A stretch of 64,000 nucleotides of DNA from Rotaria sp. Silwood1 (GCA_905250075.1 CAJNOP010000107.1:62551-126550), one strand, 5' to 3'. Shown: positions 1 to 11,955, numbered from the stretch's first letter. Notes: generated from the letters alone by a model not told the origin. Numbers and translations: made by a program.

Positions 1-1250
1 AAATGAAGACTATGGGGTGCTCTAGTATTTCTATAAAGAAGCTAAACAACTATCGTAAAACTAACATTCGAGATATTATTACAATCAAAGCAATATTACA
101 ACTGAATTATATGAGAACCGCAAAATACTGTCAATATATTATAACAAAACATTATTTGGCATACGGTCTGTGATGATCGCTGACTGGTGTCTAGGACGAT
201 CTATAGAGAAGCAGAGAGTCCAAACTTCTGCTTTATATACTTCAACGCTCCTTTTATATTGTGTTTCTCAAAAAAAAACACAGCATTAGAATTCGGTGTT
301 TAATGTTGTTAAATAAAAATCGTTTCTGACTGAGTTCTTAGTAATTCAAATAAGCTCAGATTATCAAGAAACTTCAATAGCTAAAGCTTGATTTGGATGA
401 TGAAATGTTATTTTTTGAACGATATTTATTTTATCAATATGTCATTACTTCTACGTACTGAGAATAAACTACATAAACCCGAGCGAATTTCCTTCGTTAC
501 TTCATTTTATATTTGACATGGATACTTGAATACACTCATATATACAGCTCCTGATTGATTTCCATTCGATGTTTGAAATCTATATTTATAAGAATTGAGC
601 GCATCTATATGGCTTTCTACTAATACAATTGGGGTGTGTCTCGTAGAAACTTTCTTGTTTTCATTCAATATATAGGACGTCCTTGGAATCATGATTATTT
701 TATAGACATGAATAACTTTATTACTTACCATGCTTGAAATCGAAAACTTATTTTTCTAGAAAACTCATCTGATGGTTAACGTTGACTCTCTTATTTTTCT
801 TTCATAAGAATATATTAGATATGATCAGGACTAGTCGGTTTTCATTTCAGTATCAATGTGGATTTGTGTAAGTGTGAGAGAAATGGCAGCTTCATCAATC
901 TATCAGCAACCTACACTTTTTTTGCTTCTTTTTTTATATCAACTTAATCAAAATTACGATTGATTATTATCAATACCAATGTTAGAGTAGTATCGCTCGT
1001 CAAGAAGCCTGACCAATACTATCTCAAACTCATAAATAAATTTTACATGGTCGTTCATGCATTTACAATCTAGAACCTCTTCGTTTCTATACAAACAATA
1101 ATTATTTAGAGTATAAAGGAATCTCTTTATATTCTACTAAATGAAAAACCGATCAATAATATCATCTACTATAATGTTTTGATTATCAAAAATCAACTAA
1201 CATTTGCGTTGAAGCAAATCTTGTTTAATCCATTCACTAAATAATTCTTT
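1..1250. other. Intergenic, no recognisable gene
   Basis: AT-rich DNA with stops in all frames. Short open frames here, including 507-731, have no family motif, no compositional bias toward coding and no splice context. I see no repeat or RNA gene. Confidence 0.5.
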
Positions 1251-1409
1251 TTACAAATAGCTACTCGCGGTGCCAATCAAGTCTCTAGATTTTCCTGGAA
1301 CTTCACATTCATACAGGCACATAATTAACTTCTGTTCTTCATTGACAGCCATAATCTGCTCGCGCATCATCGGGTAGTCAGAGATTGTTTTCATTGATTC
1401 ATAAATGCC
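1251..1409 (-). other. Possible orphan terminal exon, unrecognised
   Basis: On the minus strand this is open for 52 codons, ending in TAA at 1251-1253. It follows an acceptor-like ...GATCAG at the upstream edge and a stop just before it. The amino-acid make-up is balanced (Met, Glu, Lys, Cys and Tyr rather than the Phe/Leu/Ile/Asn of random AT-rich frames), which suggests real or former coding DNA. There is no in-frame ATG at the beginning, and I found no upstream exon. I do not recognise the family. It could be a gene remnant. Confidence 0.25.
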
Positions 1410-2106
1410 TGATCATTTATTTTGTGTTTGCATATTGAGCAATGTCACTCAAATCATTTTGTTTTTGATTATCACGAAAATAATTTTTATTCGTTTATCA
1501 CTTGCACCAAACCAATATGTAACGGGTTATATTTCGAGACTCCAGTTGAATGCACAAGAAAATTGTGCACTTGCATGACAAACCTTATGGAGAAGATCAC
1601 ATATTTTGCCATGATTACCTTTCAATAGTTTGTTCCTGGTGTGAGTTTAGTTATGGATGGAATGAATATGCAAACCGATACATCAACACCCACATACAAC
1701 TTTGAAATTATATAAAATCTGATAATTTCACTCCATAGAGCTCATCAATATATGTTTGAAATGAGTTTCTGGATGAATCATAGACGAAACTAATGGAGTC
1801 TGAAACGACTTTCATCTATTTGACTTTGTACACAAATTTTGCAACCACATGTGTGTTTTTTGCTTTCTTTCCTGTACATGCAACTGTTCGCAAAGACAAG
1901 TACGTACGTCCATTTTTTTCAATCAGTTCAATAACCAAAATTCTTATAGACCAATAGAAGCTGGAGGTGGCTCTAAGCTTTATTTTGTATAATTTTTCGA
2001 ATTGAGAAAAGTCTGCCTTTTCTTAAGGAGCACGAAAAAGTTCACTATGATTTGATAAAATGATCTTGTTCATACGTATAGTTGAAAGGTAGGTCCAATG
2101 AGTTTG

Positions 2107-3524
2107 CTATTTGACTGCAGTTCGATACCAAACGAATTGCAGCTGATCGATATGAGTTCCACTTCTTCCAGTCACATAGCCTACGGTGAATCCATCGAAT
2201 TCTTCATTGAATGATTGGCCCCAAGGTCGCCCAAAGAATGGACTTAGTCTGCCTGTTGTTGTGGTGAATTGCAGTCCTGTCACCAATACAACATAACGAC
2301 TAGAGTGATCAAACAGAGGTATTGACACATTATTAAAATTGCCTTGCACCTTGGAGACCCTTTCCTCTTTATCAAGAAAAAATTCTTGTGATTTTCCATG
2401 TGTCCATTGATGCCCTCGAACCTTCGCTTTAATGAAATTTTGGTTTTCATCAGAAGGCGAGTAGAAAAATTGAATATAATCCAGATATATATCATCATGT
2501 CGGGCAACCATTCCACTGAAATGATGAGAAGATGTGAAATTAGTCGTTAACGAGTCATCGAAAGCGCCACCTCCTTTTCCACCAAACTTCCTGCCAGTCT
2601 TTCTTAATACTGTGTCTAAAACAATCGAAAAATTATTTATGATAATGACATTCGAACAATTCAGCTCACTTTTCTCCTGAATGAGCTCAACTAATTGCTT
2701 CTTCAATTCTTCAATCGTCTGATTATTCTTCTCTTGTCCTTCGAGACTGAACTGAATTTGGTTTTTTAAATGATTGTTCAATTGAGACATTTGATTGCTT
2801 TTACGGATGAAGAGACCCGTTAGTATTCCCAACGCTATCATTAACAATAAGATGAATAATACAAAATATACGTATGTCAACATTAGCTTGTTGCGTCCTA
2901 ATGGCTTTGAAGATGGTGTCATCCTGTTGCTGACAATGACAGTGAGTGGATCAATATTTGTTTCATGGCTATTGATAATATTGTTGTTATTACCAATATT
3001 GGTTTGCTGATTATTGAAAACTGCATTGAAAAAACGTAAACAGAAACCAATCGAGAATGATTGAGTCATGCTTACCCACCATTTAGTGTACCAATTTTGT
3101 CCTCATGCTGGTCTTCAAAAATATCGGCAAAACGATGATCTTTGATTGGTGGCATTATTGATGCTAAACTCTGAATTGATTGATTTAGGCCATTGGATAG
3201 CAATTGTTTCATATGTTCTATGTAAACAACCACATAACCAATAGAAAAAAAAAATTGAATCAGAAATTAACCTCTCAAAAGTTTGACAGCGCCAATACAT
3301 CCGATTTCGTCAAATGCATTGATTAGAAAGGTGAAGTCTTGTTCATTGATTTTATCTTGATCGAAGAGAGACTCCATGAGAGCAAGTGTACCAGCCAGGG
3401 ATGGATCATCTCTAATTCGTCGAGGAACATCGTTACCCATAAAGAAATGTAAGCGTCGTCGATCATCATCACTGAGACGAGCATCTAACTTCAAAATGAT
3501 GCTACGCAATTGGTAGCTATTCAT
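2107..3524 (-). CDS. DED - transmembrane - coiled coil - jacalin-like lectin protein
   Basis: Predicted complement(join(2107..2020+1000,3080..3217,3272..3524)), that is exons 3524-3272, 3217-3080 and 3020-2107; 434 residues. Introns are 54 and 59 bp with GT..AG ends and frame is kept throughout. Residues 3-84 form a death effector domain-like six-helix pattern (LHFFMGNDVP hydrophobic patch, then SLAGTLALMESLF). The canonical RxDL motif of helix 6 is not evident. Residues 176-202 are one strong transmembrane segment, preceded by RNK. Residues 205-250 are a Gln/Glu/Leu-rich coiled coil. Residues 274-434 read as a jacalin-like lectin domain: GGKGGGAFDD, YIQFFYS, FFLDKEERVSKVQG, then the GRSGTHIDQLQF end. 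The expected topology is a cytosolic DED with an extracellular lectin (inference). It would suit glycan sensing coupled to death-fold assembly. Domain calls are by motif only. Confidence 0.8.
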
Positions 3525-4622
3525 ATATCACACACTGTTTCTAAAAAGAATCGACTTTTTCATGTGATATGATATTTTGACTTCAACAAATCTCTCATCG
3601 AAGGATTTTGGTCATTATATTAAATCTCCATTAAAAAACTACTAATTATTAGCAGTTCATGGTGGAATGCAAGTGTGCTGCAATTTGAAGTTTGATCAAT
3701 CCGAACTATAGGATATTTGACGAGATAAGGTCGAGTTCTAATTAAAATCTATAGGACAAATACAGAACTTCGATGTCTGTTAGCAGTGATTCATTCTCAC
3801 TCCTTCGCCTTGATATCTTGCTATATCTTTCTTTCTTCTATAATTATTGTTACTGTTGTTTCTTTTCTTTTCTCTCTCTTCTCTTCTGTACTGTATTGTG
3901 TTATATATATGTACGTATTGTAGAGGACATAAAAAAGGAGACATCGAAACCAAATAAACTTAAGCTCGAGAAGCGAGCTAACAATGTCTTGTATTATTCG
4001 ATATGGATCCATATGAGTTTTAGCGAGAATTTTCCAAGTTTCTTTTGGAGTTTGAACACAGAAACGACAAAATTTGCTCTCTCGATCGTCAGAAGGGTTC
4101 GATTTCGAACATGATTCAGATAATAAAATGACGCTAAACTGTTGTGAACTGAAAACTGAAACCAGTTAAGTTTGGTCATATTTTTCATCTACATTCAGGT
4201 CAATAAGGAAAGATTTTCTAAGATGACGCTGAGGAGGAGGAATTAGCAAAGCGGCGCACTCCTAGATATGGTATGACTTCTATCAATAGGTGTGCAGCAC
4301 ATCTTTTATTCGGCTGATATTTCATACTATATTAGAAGAATATATCCACTGTGCGGCAACCTCATTGGAAGCACTATTACACAGCTGAATATCTCTCAGT
4401 TCAGATCGAGCCAAATCTCCTCAGTTAATGTGCCGCGTTTTCTCTATCTTCTTTTCATTATTATTTGTATTTGCGTTATTTGATTGCACATCCATGATGC
4501 TTTCGAATCATTGAAGGACATCAGAATATCTGAAATAGTTGTTCAGCTGAACATCCGAAGCGACTTTCCTTTCAGTCATTAGATGATACTCTACATACAT
4601 ATTGATGCTAACTGCCAATGCA
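3525..4622. other. Intergenic, no recognisable gene
   Basis: Upstream region of the DED-lectin gene, which reads away from it. The 113-codon frame at 3773-4114 is rich in Phe/Ser/Tyr and covers a pyrimidine-rich stretch, and it overlaps open frames on the other strand, so I do not treat it as a gene. No repeat was recognised. Confidence 0.5.
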
Positions 4623-5000
4623 TCAATATGAACAAACGAGAACTTTTTCTCCATGGAAAAATAAGTCGATTCTCAAGTATTTTAGAGACACCAACATTTT
4701 TTCTCGCGACATAACTGCTTCAATGGCGTTACTAGCGCGAGCGATATGGTCTTCAAGAAGAAGTCTACCCAAGTAAGGGTGGTTTGGAAGAAGAGTTTTT
4801 CCCAAGATGGCTAGTATTTTCTCGTAAAACAACAGTGCTTTCAAGCATTCGCGCAGTCTACCACAGACTGCATCGATGTTGTTGTAGGTACTAGTCAGGA
4901 AGAGATGGTTCGGAAAGAGAATTTTTTTCCTTCATATCAAGTGCGCTTTCGTAAAACGAAAGTGTCTTGGTATACTCGACTATGTTTTGGTACGTTAGCC
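4623..5000 (-). pseudogene. Kinesin-light-chain-type TPR pseudogene
   Basis: Minus-strand translations in two frames match the repeat signature of KLC-type tetratricopeptide repeats. One repeat contains KTLSFYESALDMKEK. The next contains KALLFYEKILAILGKTLLPN followed by HPYLG. Successive repeats lie in different frames and are cut by stops, so at least two frameshifts have occurred. In bdelloids such TPR arrays often sit behind an ART domain (family knowledge). No ART part was found next to this copy. It is a remnant, not a functional gene. Confidence 0.6.
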
Positions 5001-5406
5001 CATTCATTTGAGTGACATGTTTAATTTCATCCCGTATATTATAATCAATTTCTTGCTAATTAGAATTACAAAAAACAACTTGCCTATTTCAGAAGTCGAA
5101 AAAAAGTCAACTTGTGATATTTACTTATGTAAGAGCTTAGCAATGGTGGTGTCAGTACCTGTGTTTGATTTATTATTTCATGACATTGATTAAGACGTCC
5201 AACCACATGACTTTGTTTTGTTTTTCCGGTTTAGTATACATTTAATTGTCGTACTCCATTTACTATCTTTTTTAGAAAAAGCCGTGTTGTCGTAGTGGCA
5301 AATTAGATAAACTGTTGTTATGTGTGAACTTCGCTATAGATCATATAGAGGCAGGTGTCCTAATTCTGCCGGGAAAAATAAGATCTTTTGTATTTCTTTT
5401 ATAATG

Positions 5407-5506
5407 NNNNNNNNNNNNNNNNNNNNNNNNNNNNNNNNNNNNNNNNNNNNNNNNNNNNNNNNNNNNNNNNNNNNNNNNNNNNNNNNNNNNNNNNNNNNNN
5501 NNNNNN
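5407..5506. other. Assembly gap (100 N)
   Basis: Exactly 100 N, the usual placeholder for a gap of unknown size. Its right edge starts directly inside an ACACCC array, so the join probably failed in the repeat. Confidence 0.98.
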
Positions 5507-5604
5507 ACACCCACACCCACAACCACACCCACACCCACACCCACACCCACACCCACACCCACACCCACACCCACACCCACACCCACACACCCACACCCAC
5601 ACCC
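5507..5604. repeat. Telomere-like (ACACCC)n array
   Basis: About 16 near-perfect units of ACACCC (TGTGGG on the other strand), with only small variants. This is the bdelloid telomeric hexamer (established for Adineta and Philodina). Here it is interstitial and abuts the gap. It has a single orientation, unlike the fold-back cassettes elsewhere, although a partner arm could lie in the gap. Confidence 0.9.
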
Positions 5605-5897
5605 TTTTCCTGTAGAACCTGGACAGTGTGGTCCTTGAAAATTTTCGAGCGCAGCATATTTTACTTAACATTTTGTAATCATTTTGTAGCTTTTCAAAAG
5701 TTCTATCAGCAGTGAAAAAAAGACTACGGTATCAGAAGCGATACTCAAGATCTCACGGACCATACTATTCCAACAATGAGTTTTCCTGTAGAACCTGAAC
5801 AGTGTGGTCCTTGAAAATTTTCGAGCGCAGTATATTTTACTTCACAATTTGTGATCATTTTGTAGCTCTTGAAAACCTCTATCTCCCCTGAAAATAT
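5605..5897. repeat. Two direct copies of a ~117 bp unit
   Basis: Copies at 5605-5722 and 5781-5897 both begin TTTTCCTGTAGAACCTG and share TGTGGTCCTTGAAAATTTTC, with scattered substitutions along the rest. The period is 176 bp. The first copy starts exactly where the ACACCC array ends. Confidence 0.85.
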
Positions 5898-7762
5898 GAG
5901 ACTGATTTGGTAAACTAACGGGGTTAATCTGTGAGGGGGATTCCGATATTGATAATGCCTCTGTCCTAGGTAGAAGTGTCGAGAAGAGGTCTTGAAATAT
6001 GGCCTGAAAGAGGTCCAGATGCTTTATTCTTACTTAGAGGAAGATGAAATTCAATTTTATAAAGTGTTCTGAGATGATTTTTATTTAGGGCCGTTTTACG
6101 TGCAAACCCGCCCCCCTCCTTTCATCGTCGTACTGTATTGAAAGAGCTTCTACATATTGTTGATCACCTTTCAAGCTGAAGACTAATTCGAGGGTGTAAA
6201 TGTACATTAATAGGTTATTCATCAATACATTCGCATTTACAGTAGATTTCAATACAATGAAAACAGATGTTGCGATAACTATAGAGAATAAATATATCAA
6301 TAGTAAATAGTGCCTGCCAACAGAAACGGTTGTATATGTAGATACATTTGGAAGTAATCGATACAAAAAACTATATTCATTCCAGCTTATGTACGTATGT
6401 GTTATTTCCTAGTTTTTCTTTTCATACCCTTATTTTATATCTTTCTTATGTCTGCGTGTATGTATCATTAGGATATTTTCTAGTAGCTGGACAAAAAAGA
6501 ATTGCGCCTCGTGAAAATAACACTATCTATTTGATACGAATTTGTAAATAATTGTTCTACGAATTCTATTGATCAACTTTTTTGCGAAAGACAGCAAAAT
6601 ACAGGGAATAGTGTGGAAAGTTGTGGATAATTAGAAGTTAGATTCAAAAGTATAAAGAATACTCTATGTAGAAATATGAAGATTGAGTGATAATCGATCT
6701 GATGGAGACATTCAATGATTCTGAAATAAATCTTCACAAAGATGTCTCAATACATAAAAAATCTTTGATCGCATTAGAGTGTTATAAGAAGATTTTCCTC
6801 TTTCTTACTATTCTAGAAGATCAGAAATAAAGCTTTCATTTCTGTTTTTTTAATTTCATCGTAGGAGGCATATTTTTAATCACACTACATTATTAAACGA
6901 TAATAATCTTTCTACAGATTTATTCCATCATTCTAGTGTTTTTCGAATTCTATCATCAATAATAAAAAGGTATCATTTATTCTTTTATTTTTTTTTAAAT
7001 AAGTGATTCGTTTATCTTTATTCTTTATTATAAATGAAAGTATAGACAAAGGGTCAACCCTAATTTTTTTCTCGAGATCAGAGTCATCATGATCCAAATC
7101 CAACTATTATCGAAATCTAATCAATTATGTTGGTGATAGAAATCATATCAAACTGGATTAAGAAGGCAAGTTCTCATTGAGCTTTTTATCAAAATTCGTT
7201 GAGGAGCCATATTTGCTGTTTATAAAATTCTCTAATTTGAAAAATGAACATTATGTTTTCTTTTTTCAATCTACTCTTATAGTCAAACTGAATCGAACTT
7301 CTTACTAAAAGAATAATGACAAGAAAAAGAATCATTAACTTTAATAAAGAGAGGGTTGCTTTAAAACAAGAGCTATTCACTCAATTTGTCGGACTTTTTA
7401 GCAATCGACAAGTATCTTAATCAAGGTAGCAATAATCAACCTCTGAACTAAATGAATAGTACTTACTTGTATTGTACGATTTGGTTACGATGAAAGTAAT
7501 TTGACGTCAAAATACGTGGCAATACTGGGTATTTAAAGACAAGAGTGAAGAGATCGACTGAGAAAAATCAAAGAAAGCCTTCAGGCGTTTTTATTCGTGT
7601 TCTGACTCAATAATGTTGAAACGTTTTCACGTCTCGATAGGTTGGAAAAAAAAACACCTACAAATAAAAAATGCAATTTATTTGATGTGTTCTTAATGTG
7701 ATAAGAAGTACGGATAGGCATATTAACTTAATATAATTATTTAATACGAAGTGTTAAGTGAT
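5898..7762. other. Intergenic, no recognisable gene
   Basis: AT-rich DNA with many stops. Short frames (6085-6366, 6348-6551, 7189-7380) show no motif and have AT-driven composition. Nothing else was identified. Confidence 0.5.
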
Positions 7763-7960
7763 TATCTAACATTTAGTATTAAATTAAATTTTTATTTAAC
7801 ACTTGATTCATTTAAAATTTAGTAATTGACGTGATAGATGTAGCATGCTAGTAATAGTCTATTACTAACATATTATATCTATCATGTTAATTACTTAATT
7901 TTTAGTCAATGAAGTAGTTTAATTAATTTTTTTAACTAAGTCGCGTTAAATAAAATGATT
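7763..7960. repeat. Long AT-rich palindrome (fold-back, MITE-like)
   Basis: Centre at about 7858. The inner arms (7811-7857 and 7859-7906) pair over about 44 bp with few mismatches (AGTAATAG / CTATTACT at the tip, GTGATAGATG / TATCTATCAT further out). Weaker pairing extends to roughly 7763 and 7960. The structure fits a small fold-back transposon remnant. No clear target duplication was seen. Confidence 0.7.
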
Positions 7961-8465
7961 CATTCCTAACAAGAAGTGTTGAGACTTCTGGAAATCGGAA
8001 GACTCTTCATGTAAAGATGATCAAATCGAAATAGAAGAATTTCGCTAGGACGTTCTAATAAAATTAATCGAAATCAGAGAATGATCATTGTTGCTTGAGG
8101 TTACATTAGTAGTACGTTATTTGAGAGATTTAATTTTGCATACTTTTAAATGACAGTATAAAACACATTTCCAACATAAGAACTCATGTCATCATGAATC
8201 CAAAAAATCAAATGAGTTTGCCTTAGTGAAATATTTTTTCTTTTGTTGTTTATTTGCAAAGCAAACATTTGGTGGCAATCACTCAGCAAAAAAACAAGAA
8301 AAAAATGTTTTTTTTTGTATTGAGAGAAAATGAAATTTACCTAAGCGAACAATAAAAAGCATACGAGGATGTGAGCGAACGTGAAATCAAAAGAAGTATA
8401 CTCACAGGCATACACTTCACATTCATATCCCATGCTAAAAAAGCTCTGATTGTTGTGAGTAGCTA

Positions 8466-8850
8466 GGGTGTGGGTGTGGGTGTGGGTGTTGCTAAAAAGA
8501 AGAGTGTGGGCGTGGGTGTGGGTGTGGGTGTGGGTGTGGGTGTGGATGTGGGTGTGTGGGTGTGGGTGGGTGCGGATGTGGGTGTGGGTGTGGGTGTGTG
8601 GGTGTGGGTGGGTGTGTGGATATGGGTGTGTGGGTGTGGGTGTGGGTGTGGGTGGGTGTGTGGGTGGGTGGGTGTGGGTGTGGGGTGTGTGTGTGTGAGT
8701 GTGAGTGTGGATGTGGGTGTGGGTGTGGGTGTGGGATGTGGGTGTGGGTGTGGGATGTGGGTGTTTGTGTGATTCTTCTTCAGACCCACGCCCACACCCC
8801 ACATTCACACTCACACAACCACACCCGCACTCAAACCCAAACCCACACGG
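8466..8850. repeat. Large TGTGGG / CCCACA fold-back cassette
   Basis: About 300 bp of TGTGGG-type repeat with many variants (8466-8775), then a short spacer containing ATTCTTCTTC, then a CCCACA-type arm (8782-8850). The long Val/Trp/Gly and Thr/His/Pro frames over this stretch are translations of the repeat and not genes. It is the largest member of the cassette family. Confidence 0.88.
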
Positions 8851-8854
8851 GAAA

Positions 8855-9840
8855 GGGACATTTCGCACCAACTGTTCATTACGATCTCTAGTACCATATG
8901 TTCGTTACGATCTCCGGACATACGAAAAAAGACAGGGTGTTCGGAATTAAGTGGACGAGAGTTCGGAATGACAAAAATCAATCAATAATAAAAAAGAACA
9001 GGGTGTTCGTAATGAAAGTTGTTCAGAAGACCATAGCGAACAACGAATATTGATTTTTAGAGAAAAAAATTGTGAACTTTGACCGGAGTTTGGCATGAGA
9101 ATGATGGAAGATCGTAACAATAAAAACAGGGTTTTCGAAAATGTGTTCATGTTTGCTGTTTTTTAAGATATGTTAAATGATTTATTAGCTTTTATTCTAA
9201 GATATTACACAAACGATGAATGAGGATGTGAGAGTGAGAGTGAGAATGTGGAGCGTAAACGTGGGTGAGGGTGAGTAAATAGAAGATGTCACCCTCGCAC
9301 CCTCGCTCGTCTAGTCAATAATTTTTGAACGTAGAGACTTTTAATTATATAGTACTTCATTTTCCCAGAGATTATTGCTATCAATTATCAACATTATGAA
9401 TAGGTTAAAGCACAAAAGTCACAAACATCTTGTACAGTTATTATAGCGTAATATGTAGAGACAGGGAAAGGTAGATGTTGTTTATATAATTACGAAGGTA
9501 TTGTATGAATCATTCTTGATTTTATAAACAAAAAAACCAAAGAAAAGTCTTAATGATCGTTGCGAATATCAGAATAAATCAGCTACGATCTCCTGGTAAA
9601 TTGGATCACAAACCTCCCGTCTTTTTCATCGCGATTCTTAAACATTACTCCGCATATATTAATGATCATTCCATTCCGAATTCCCAGTAACACCTTTTCG
9701 ATCTTCCTATATTTTTTATTACAATTTCCTGCTTAAAAAGGATTACGAACTCCCGTCGAATATTTGTTACGGCAAAAAGTCATTTTCGAACGCCCGGACA
9801 CATGTCCGGAGTTCGGAATGACTTGGTACGAAATGTCCGT
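8855..9840. mobile_element. Candidate non-autonomous element with inverted ends
   Basis: The left end reads GACATTTCGCACCAA (8857). The right end, in reverse complement, reads GACATTTCGTACCAA (ending 9838). Internal sequence repeats TTCGGAATGA and similar words, and holds a short palindrome CCGGACACATGTCCGG near 9793-9810. No transposase frame is present. A fold-back cassette (9215-9312) lies inside it. Target duplication is not clear. Confidence 0.5.
9215..9312. repeat. Telomere-like fold-back cassette
   Basis: Degenerate GTGAGAGTGAG / GTGGGTGAGGGTGAG arm, spacer AAATAGAAGATG, then CACCCTCGCACCCTCGC. The arms are imperfectly complementary. Confidence 0.7.
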
Positions 9841-9889
9841 CACCCATCCACATAATCACTCTGATGGCGCAAGAATTCTTTTATTTGCA

Positions 9890-10390
9890 AAAGAGAGAAT
9901 GAAAAATGCATCGTACAATGTAAAGGATGTTCTAATGATTTTGTTGTACCGATCACATCAATGAACATCAGAATAAATTAAGCGAGCAATTAGGTGAAAT
10001 TGACAACCGCTGTAATATGTTTAAATTTGAAACTGAAGAACAAAAATTGAAGTCACAAAAACATGAATTAATGAAACAAACCGATGAATCGAGATACGAA
10101 TTGATTGAGAATGTGTGAACAGTTGTAAATATAGTTTGCCATGAACGCTTCTTGTGTTGCATCACATTTGTCATTGATCAAAATTCTGGATTGAAAAAAT
10201 TGACAGAGAAACTGATATAATGTTGTAAAGAAAAAGATTTTACTAAAGCAGACATTCAGTTTTTCAATGAAGAACTAAAACGATTAAAAGACATTCTCTC
10301 TAATCCACCATATTTCATAATTGAAATTTCATCGCGTTCGAACTTTAAGTCTCTAAGTTTTTCTTCTACAATCTTCATTTTTGAGAGGAT
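9890..10390 (+). pseudogene. B-box / coiled-coil protein pseudogene
   Basis: One frame reads a B-box-like zinc ligand series, CIVQCKGCSNDF. The expected following C/H ligands and EHQNKLSEQL helix appear in another frame, so there is a frameshift near 9945. The second part (about 9960-10345) is an amphipathic, charged coiled coil interrupted by at least two in-frame stops. It resembles TRIM-like B-box plus coiled-coil proteins. No RING domain or C-terminal domain was seen. Decayed. Confidence 0.5.
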
Positions 10391-11230
10391 ATAACATCAA
10401 AGAATAGATTAATGAACAAAGAGTTTTACAAACCGGTTTATCATTGAGCTCGAATTGGTTAGAACATGAACAACGTATTATTGCCTTTAAAAATATTGAC
10501 AAAACTTGAGAAGTCCTATCGAACAGTATTTGAAACATGTTCGACTTTCTATTTGAAATCTGCAAAAAAAAGAGAATCTCCGGTTTTCGATTTTCGATGA
10601 TTTTCGATTAGTAGACAAAATAGCTTCATAAATTGATTTCACTTTGGAATGTAATGTCTTAACACAACTGTCAGTATGTTCAAAAGTCTAAAGTAAATCT
10701 TGGACAACATTCATTTATCTACTGTAATTCGATTTTAGCGTAAGAAAATTATTTCTATTTAGAATATTCACATGTTAAACTTTTTGAGATCATATCGCAA
10801 AGAGATTTGGAGTCAAAACTAAGAAGAACAAGATAGAATTGTTCTATTTCTCTCGATAAGAATCCGAGCAAAATGAAAACAACTATCCTTGGAATATAAC
10901 TAACAATGACGTTGGAAATGGACTTTCTCCAGAAAATCAAAGTAATTACAGTGTTCTTATTTTAAGGGTAAATTCAACAATCTATTCTTAGAACATCTGA
11001 CACAAGTGAATATCTTTTCAAAAAACAATCATTTGCACACGCCATGTATTTCTATAGACATCAGACATTGGTACATCATTCGAGCTATTGTCTGACTTGC
11101 TTCTTTCTATCGTAAAAGTCATCTGTTTGGTTAAACATTTGAGAAGTTGTTCGGTAGCTAATCAATATTCTGAAAGTTGAAAGTTATTTCTTTCATTGGT
11201 GCAAAAAATATCTTGGCTGAACAACAAAAA
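10391..11230. other. Noncoding or unrecognised
   Basis: Fragments of charged sequence in changing frames follow the B-box remnant, but none is long enough to assign. They may be further decayed exons of the same gene. Confidence 0.35.
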
Positions 11231-11290
11231 AGAGTGCGAGTATGGGTGTGACTGAAGAAATTGCCTACACCCTTATACTCGCATACAAGG
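11231..11290. repeat. Telomere-like fold-back cassette
   Basis: GCGAGTATGGGTGTG, a ~15 bp spacer, then TACACCCTTATACTCGC. The outer arms pair almost perfectly, giving one of the cleanest hairpins of the family. Confidence 0.8.
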
Positions 11291-11488
11291 TGTCAAAAAA
11301 AAATAATTCCTATGATCCCAATGAAAGTATACATGATTATGAATAGGATACGAGTGATACATCTCATATTAGACGTGTTAATGCTATAATAGTGTCGACA
11401 AACAATTATAGATATGCTGTTACGGTTTGCTGTCATGGTAATCAATTAATTGATATTGATGTTGATCGAAGAATTCTGAGTTTTCATT

Positions 11489-11577
11489 GAGGGTGTAGAT
11501 GATGTGGGTAGATGGTATCGATGGGTGTAGTTCTTTTCTCCATCGTCACATACATGAACAACCCACACTACATCTTT
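11489..11577. repeat. Telomere-like fold-back cassette
   Basis: GGGTGTAGATGATGTGGGTAG ... ATGGGTGTAG, spacer TTCTTTTCTCC, then ATCGTCACATACATG ... CCCACACTACATC. The arms are degenerate but ordered as an inverted repeat. Confidence 0.65.
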
Positions 11578-11955
11578 TTCGTGCATACTGTGCAATTATA
11601 TAGAACGGCAGAATTACTGAGACGTATGAGTCGCTTAAATATGACGTTGATTATCCAAAATATCAGCTTAAGAAAAAGTAGTTAATCAATGCGAGATTAG
11701 CAAGATGAAATAGACAAAAAAATTATCATTTAGAAGTTTAATATTCAAAGTGTTTCTTTACTCTGTTATTTTCTTTGTAGGAGGGATAGGGTTCTCAAAC
11801 AAGTCGTACGAAAAGTGATAACAAGCTGAGAGACAAGGATAAGAAAAGAAAAACATGTGCGCTGCACAATCGGTAGTTTATAATGATCATAAGACGCAAA
11901 CTTACCTAAAAGTATCTCGAAAGAAAACATCTCATTTCTTGAGTGCAGCAGAACT

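Noticed and set aside
3773-4114. 113-codon plus-strand frame
   Set aside because: Pyrimidine-rich leader and AT-driven composition, with overlapping frames on the other strand. No family motif.
5281-5380. Possible tRNA-like stretch with short paired segments
   Set aside because: No complete cloverleaf or T-loop consensus could be drawn.
5320-5715. Open frames across the first gap
   Set aside because: They run through 100 N and the ACACCC array and have no other content.
8466-8850. CRISPR-like array
   Set aside because: The repeat unit is a 6 bp telomere-like hexamer without unique spacers, in a eukaryotic context.
8341-8950. Long open frames rich in Val/Trp/Gly or Thr/His/Pro on both strands
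   Set aside because: They are translations of TGTGGG/CCCACA repeats. Every frame of such DNA is open, so they are not genes.
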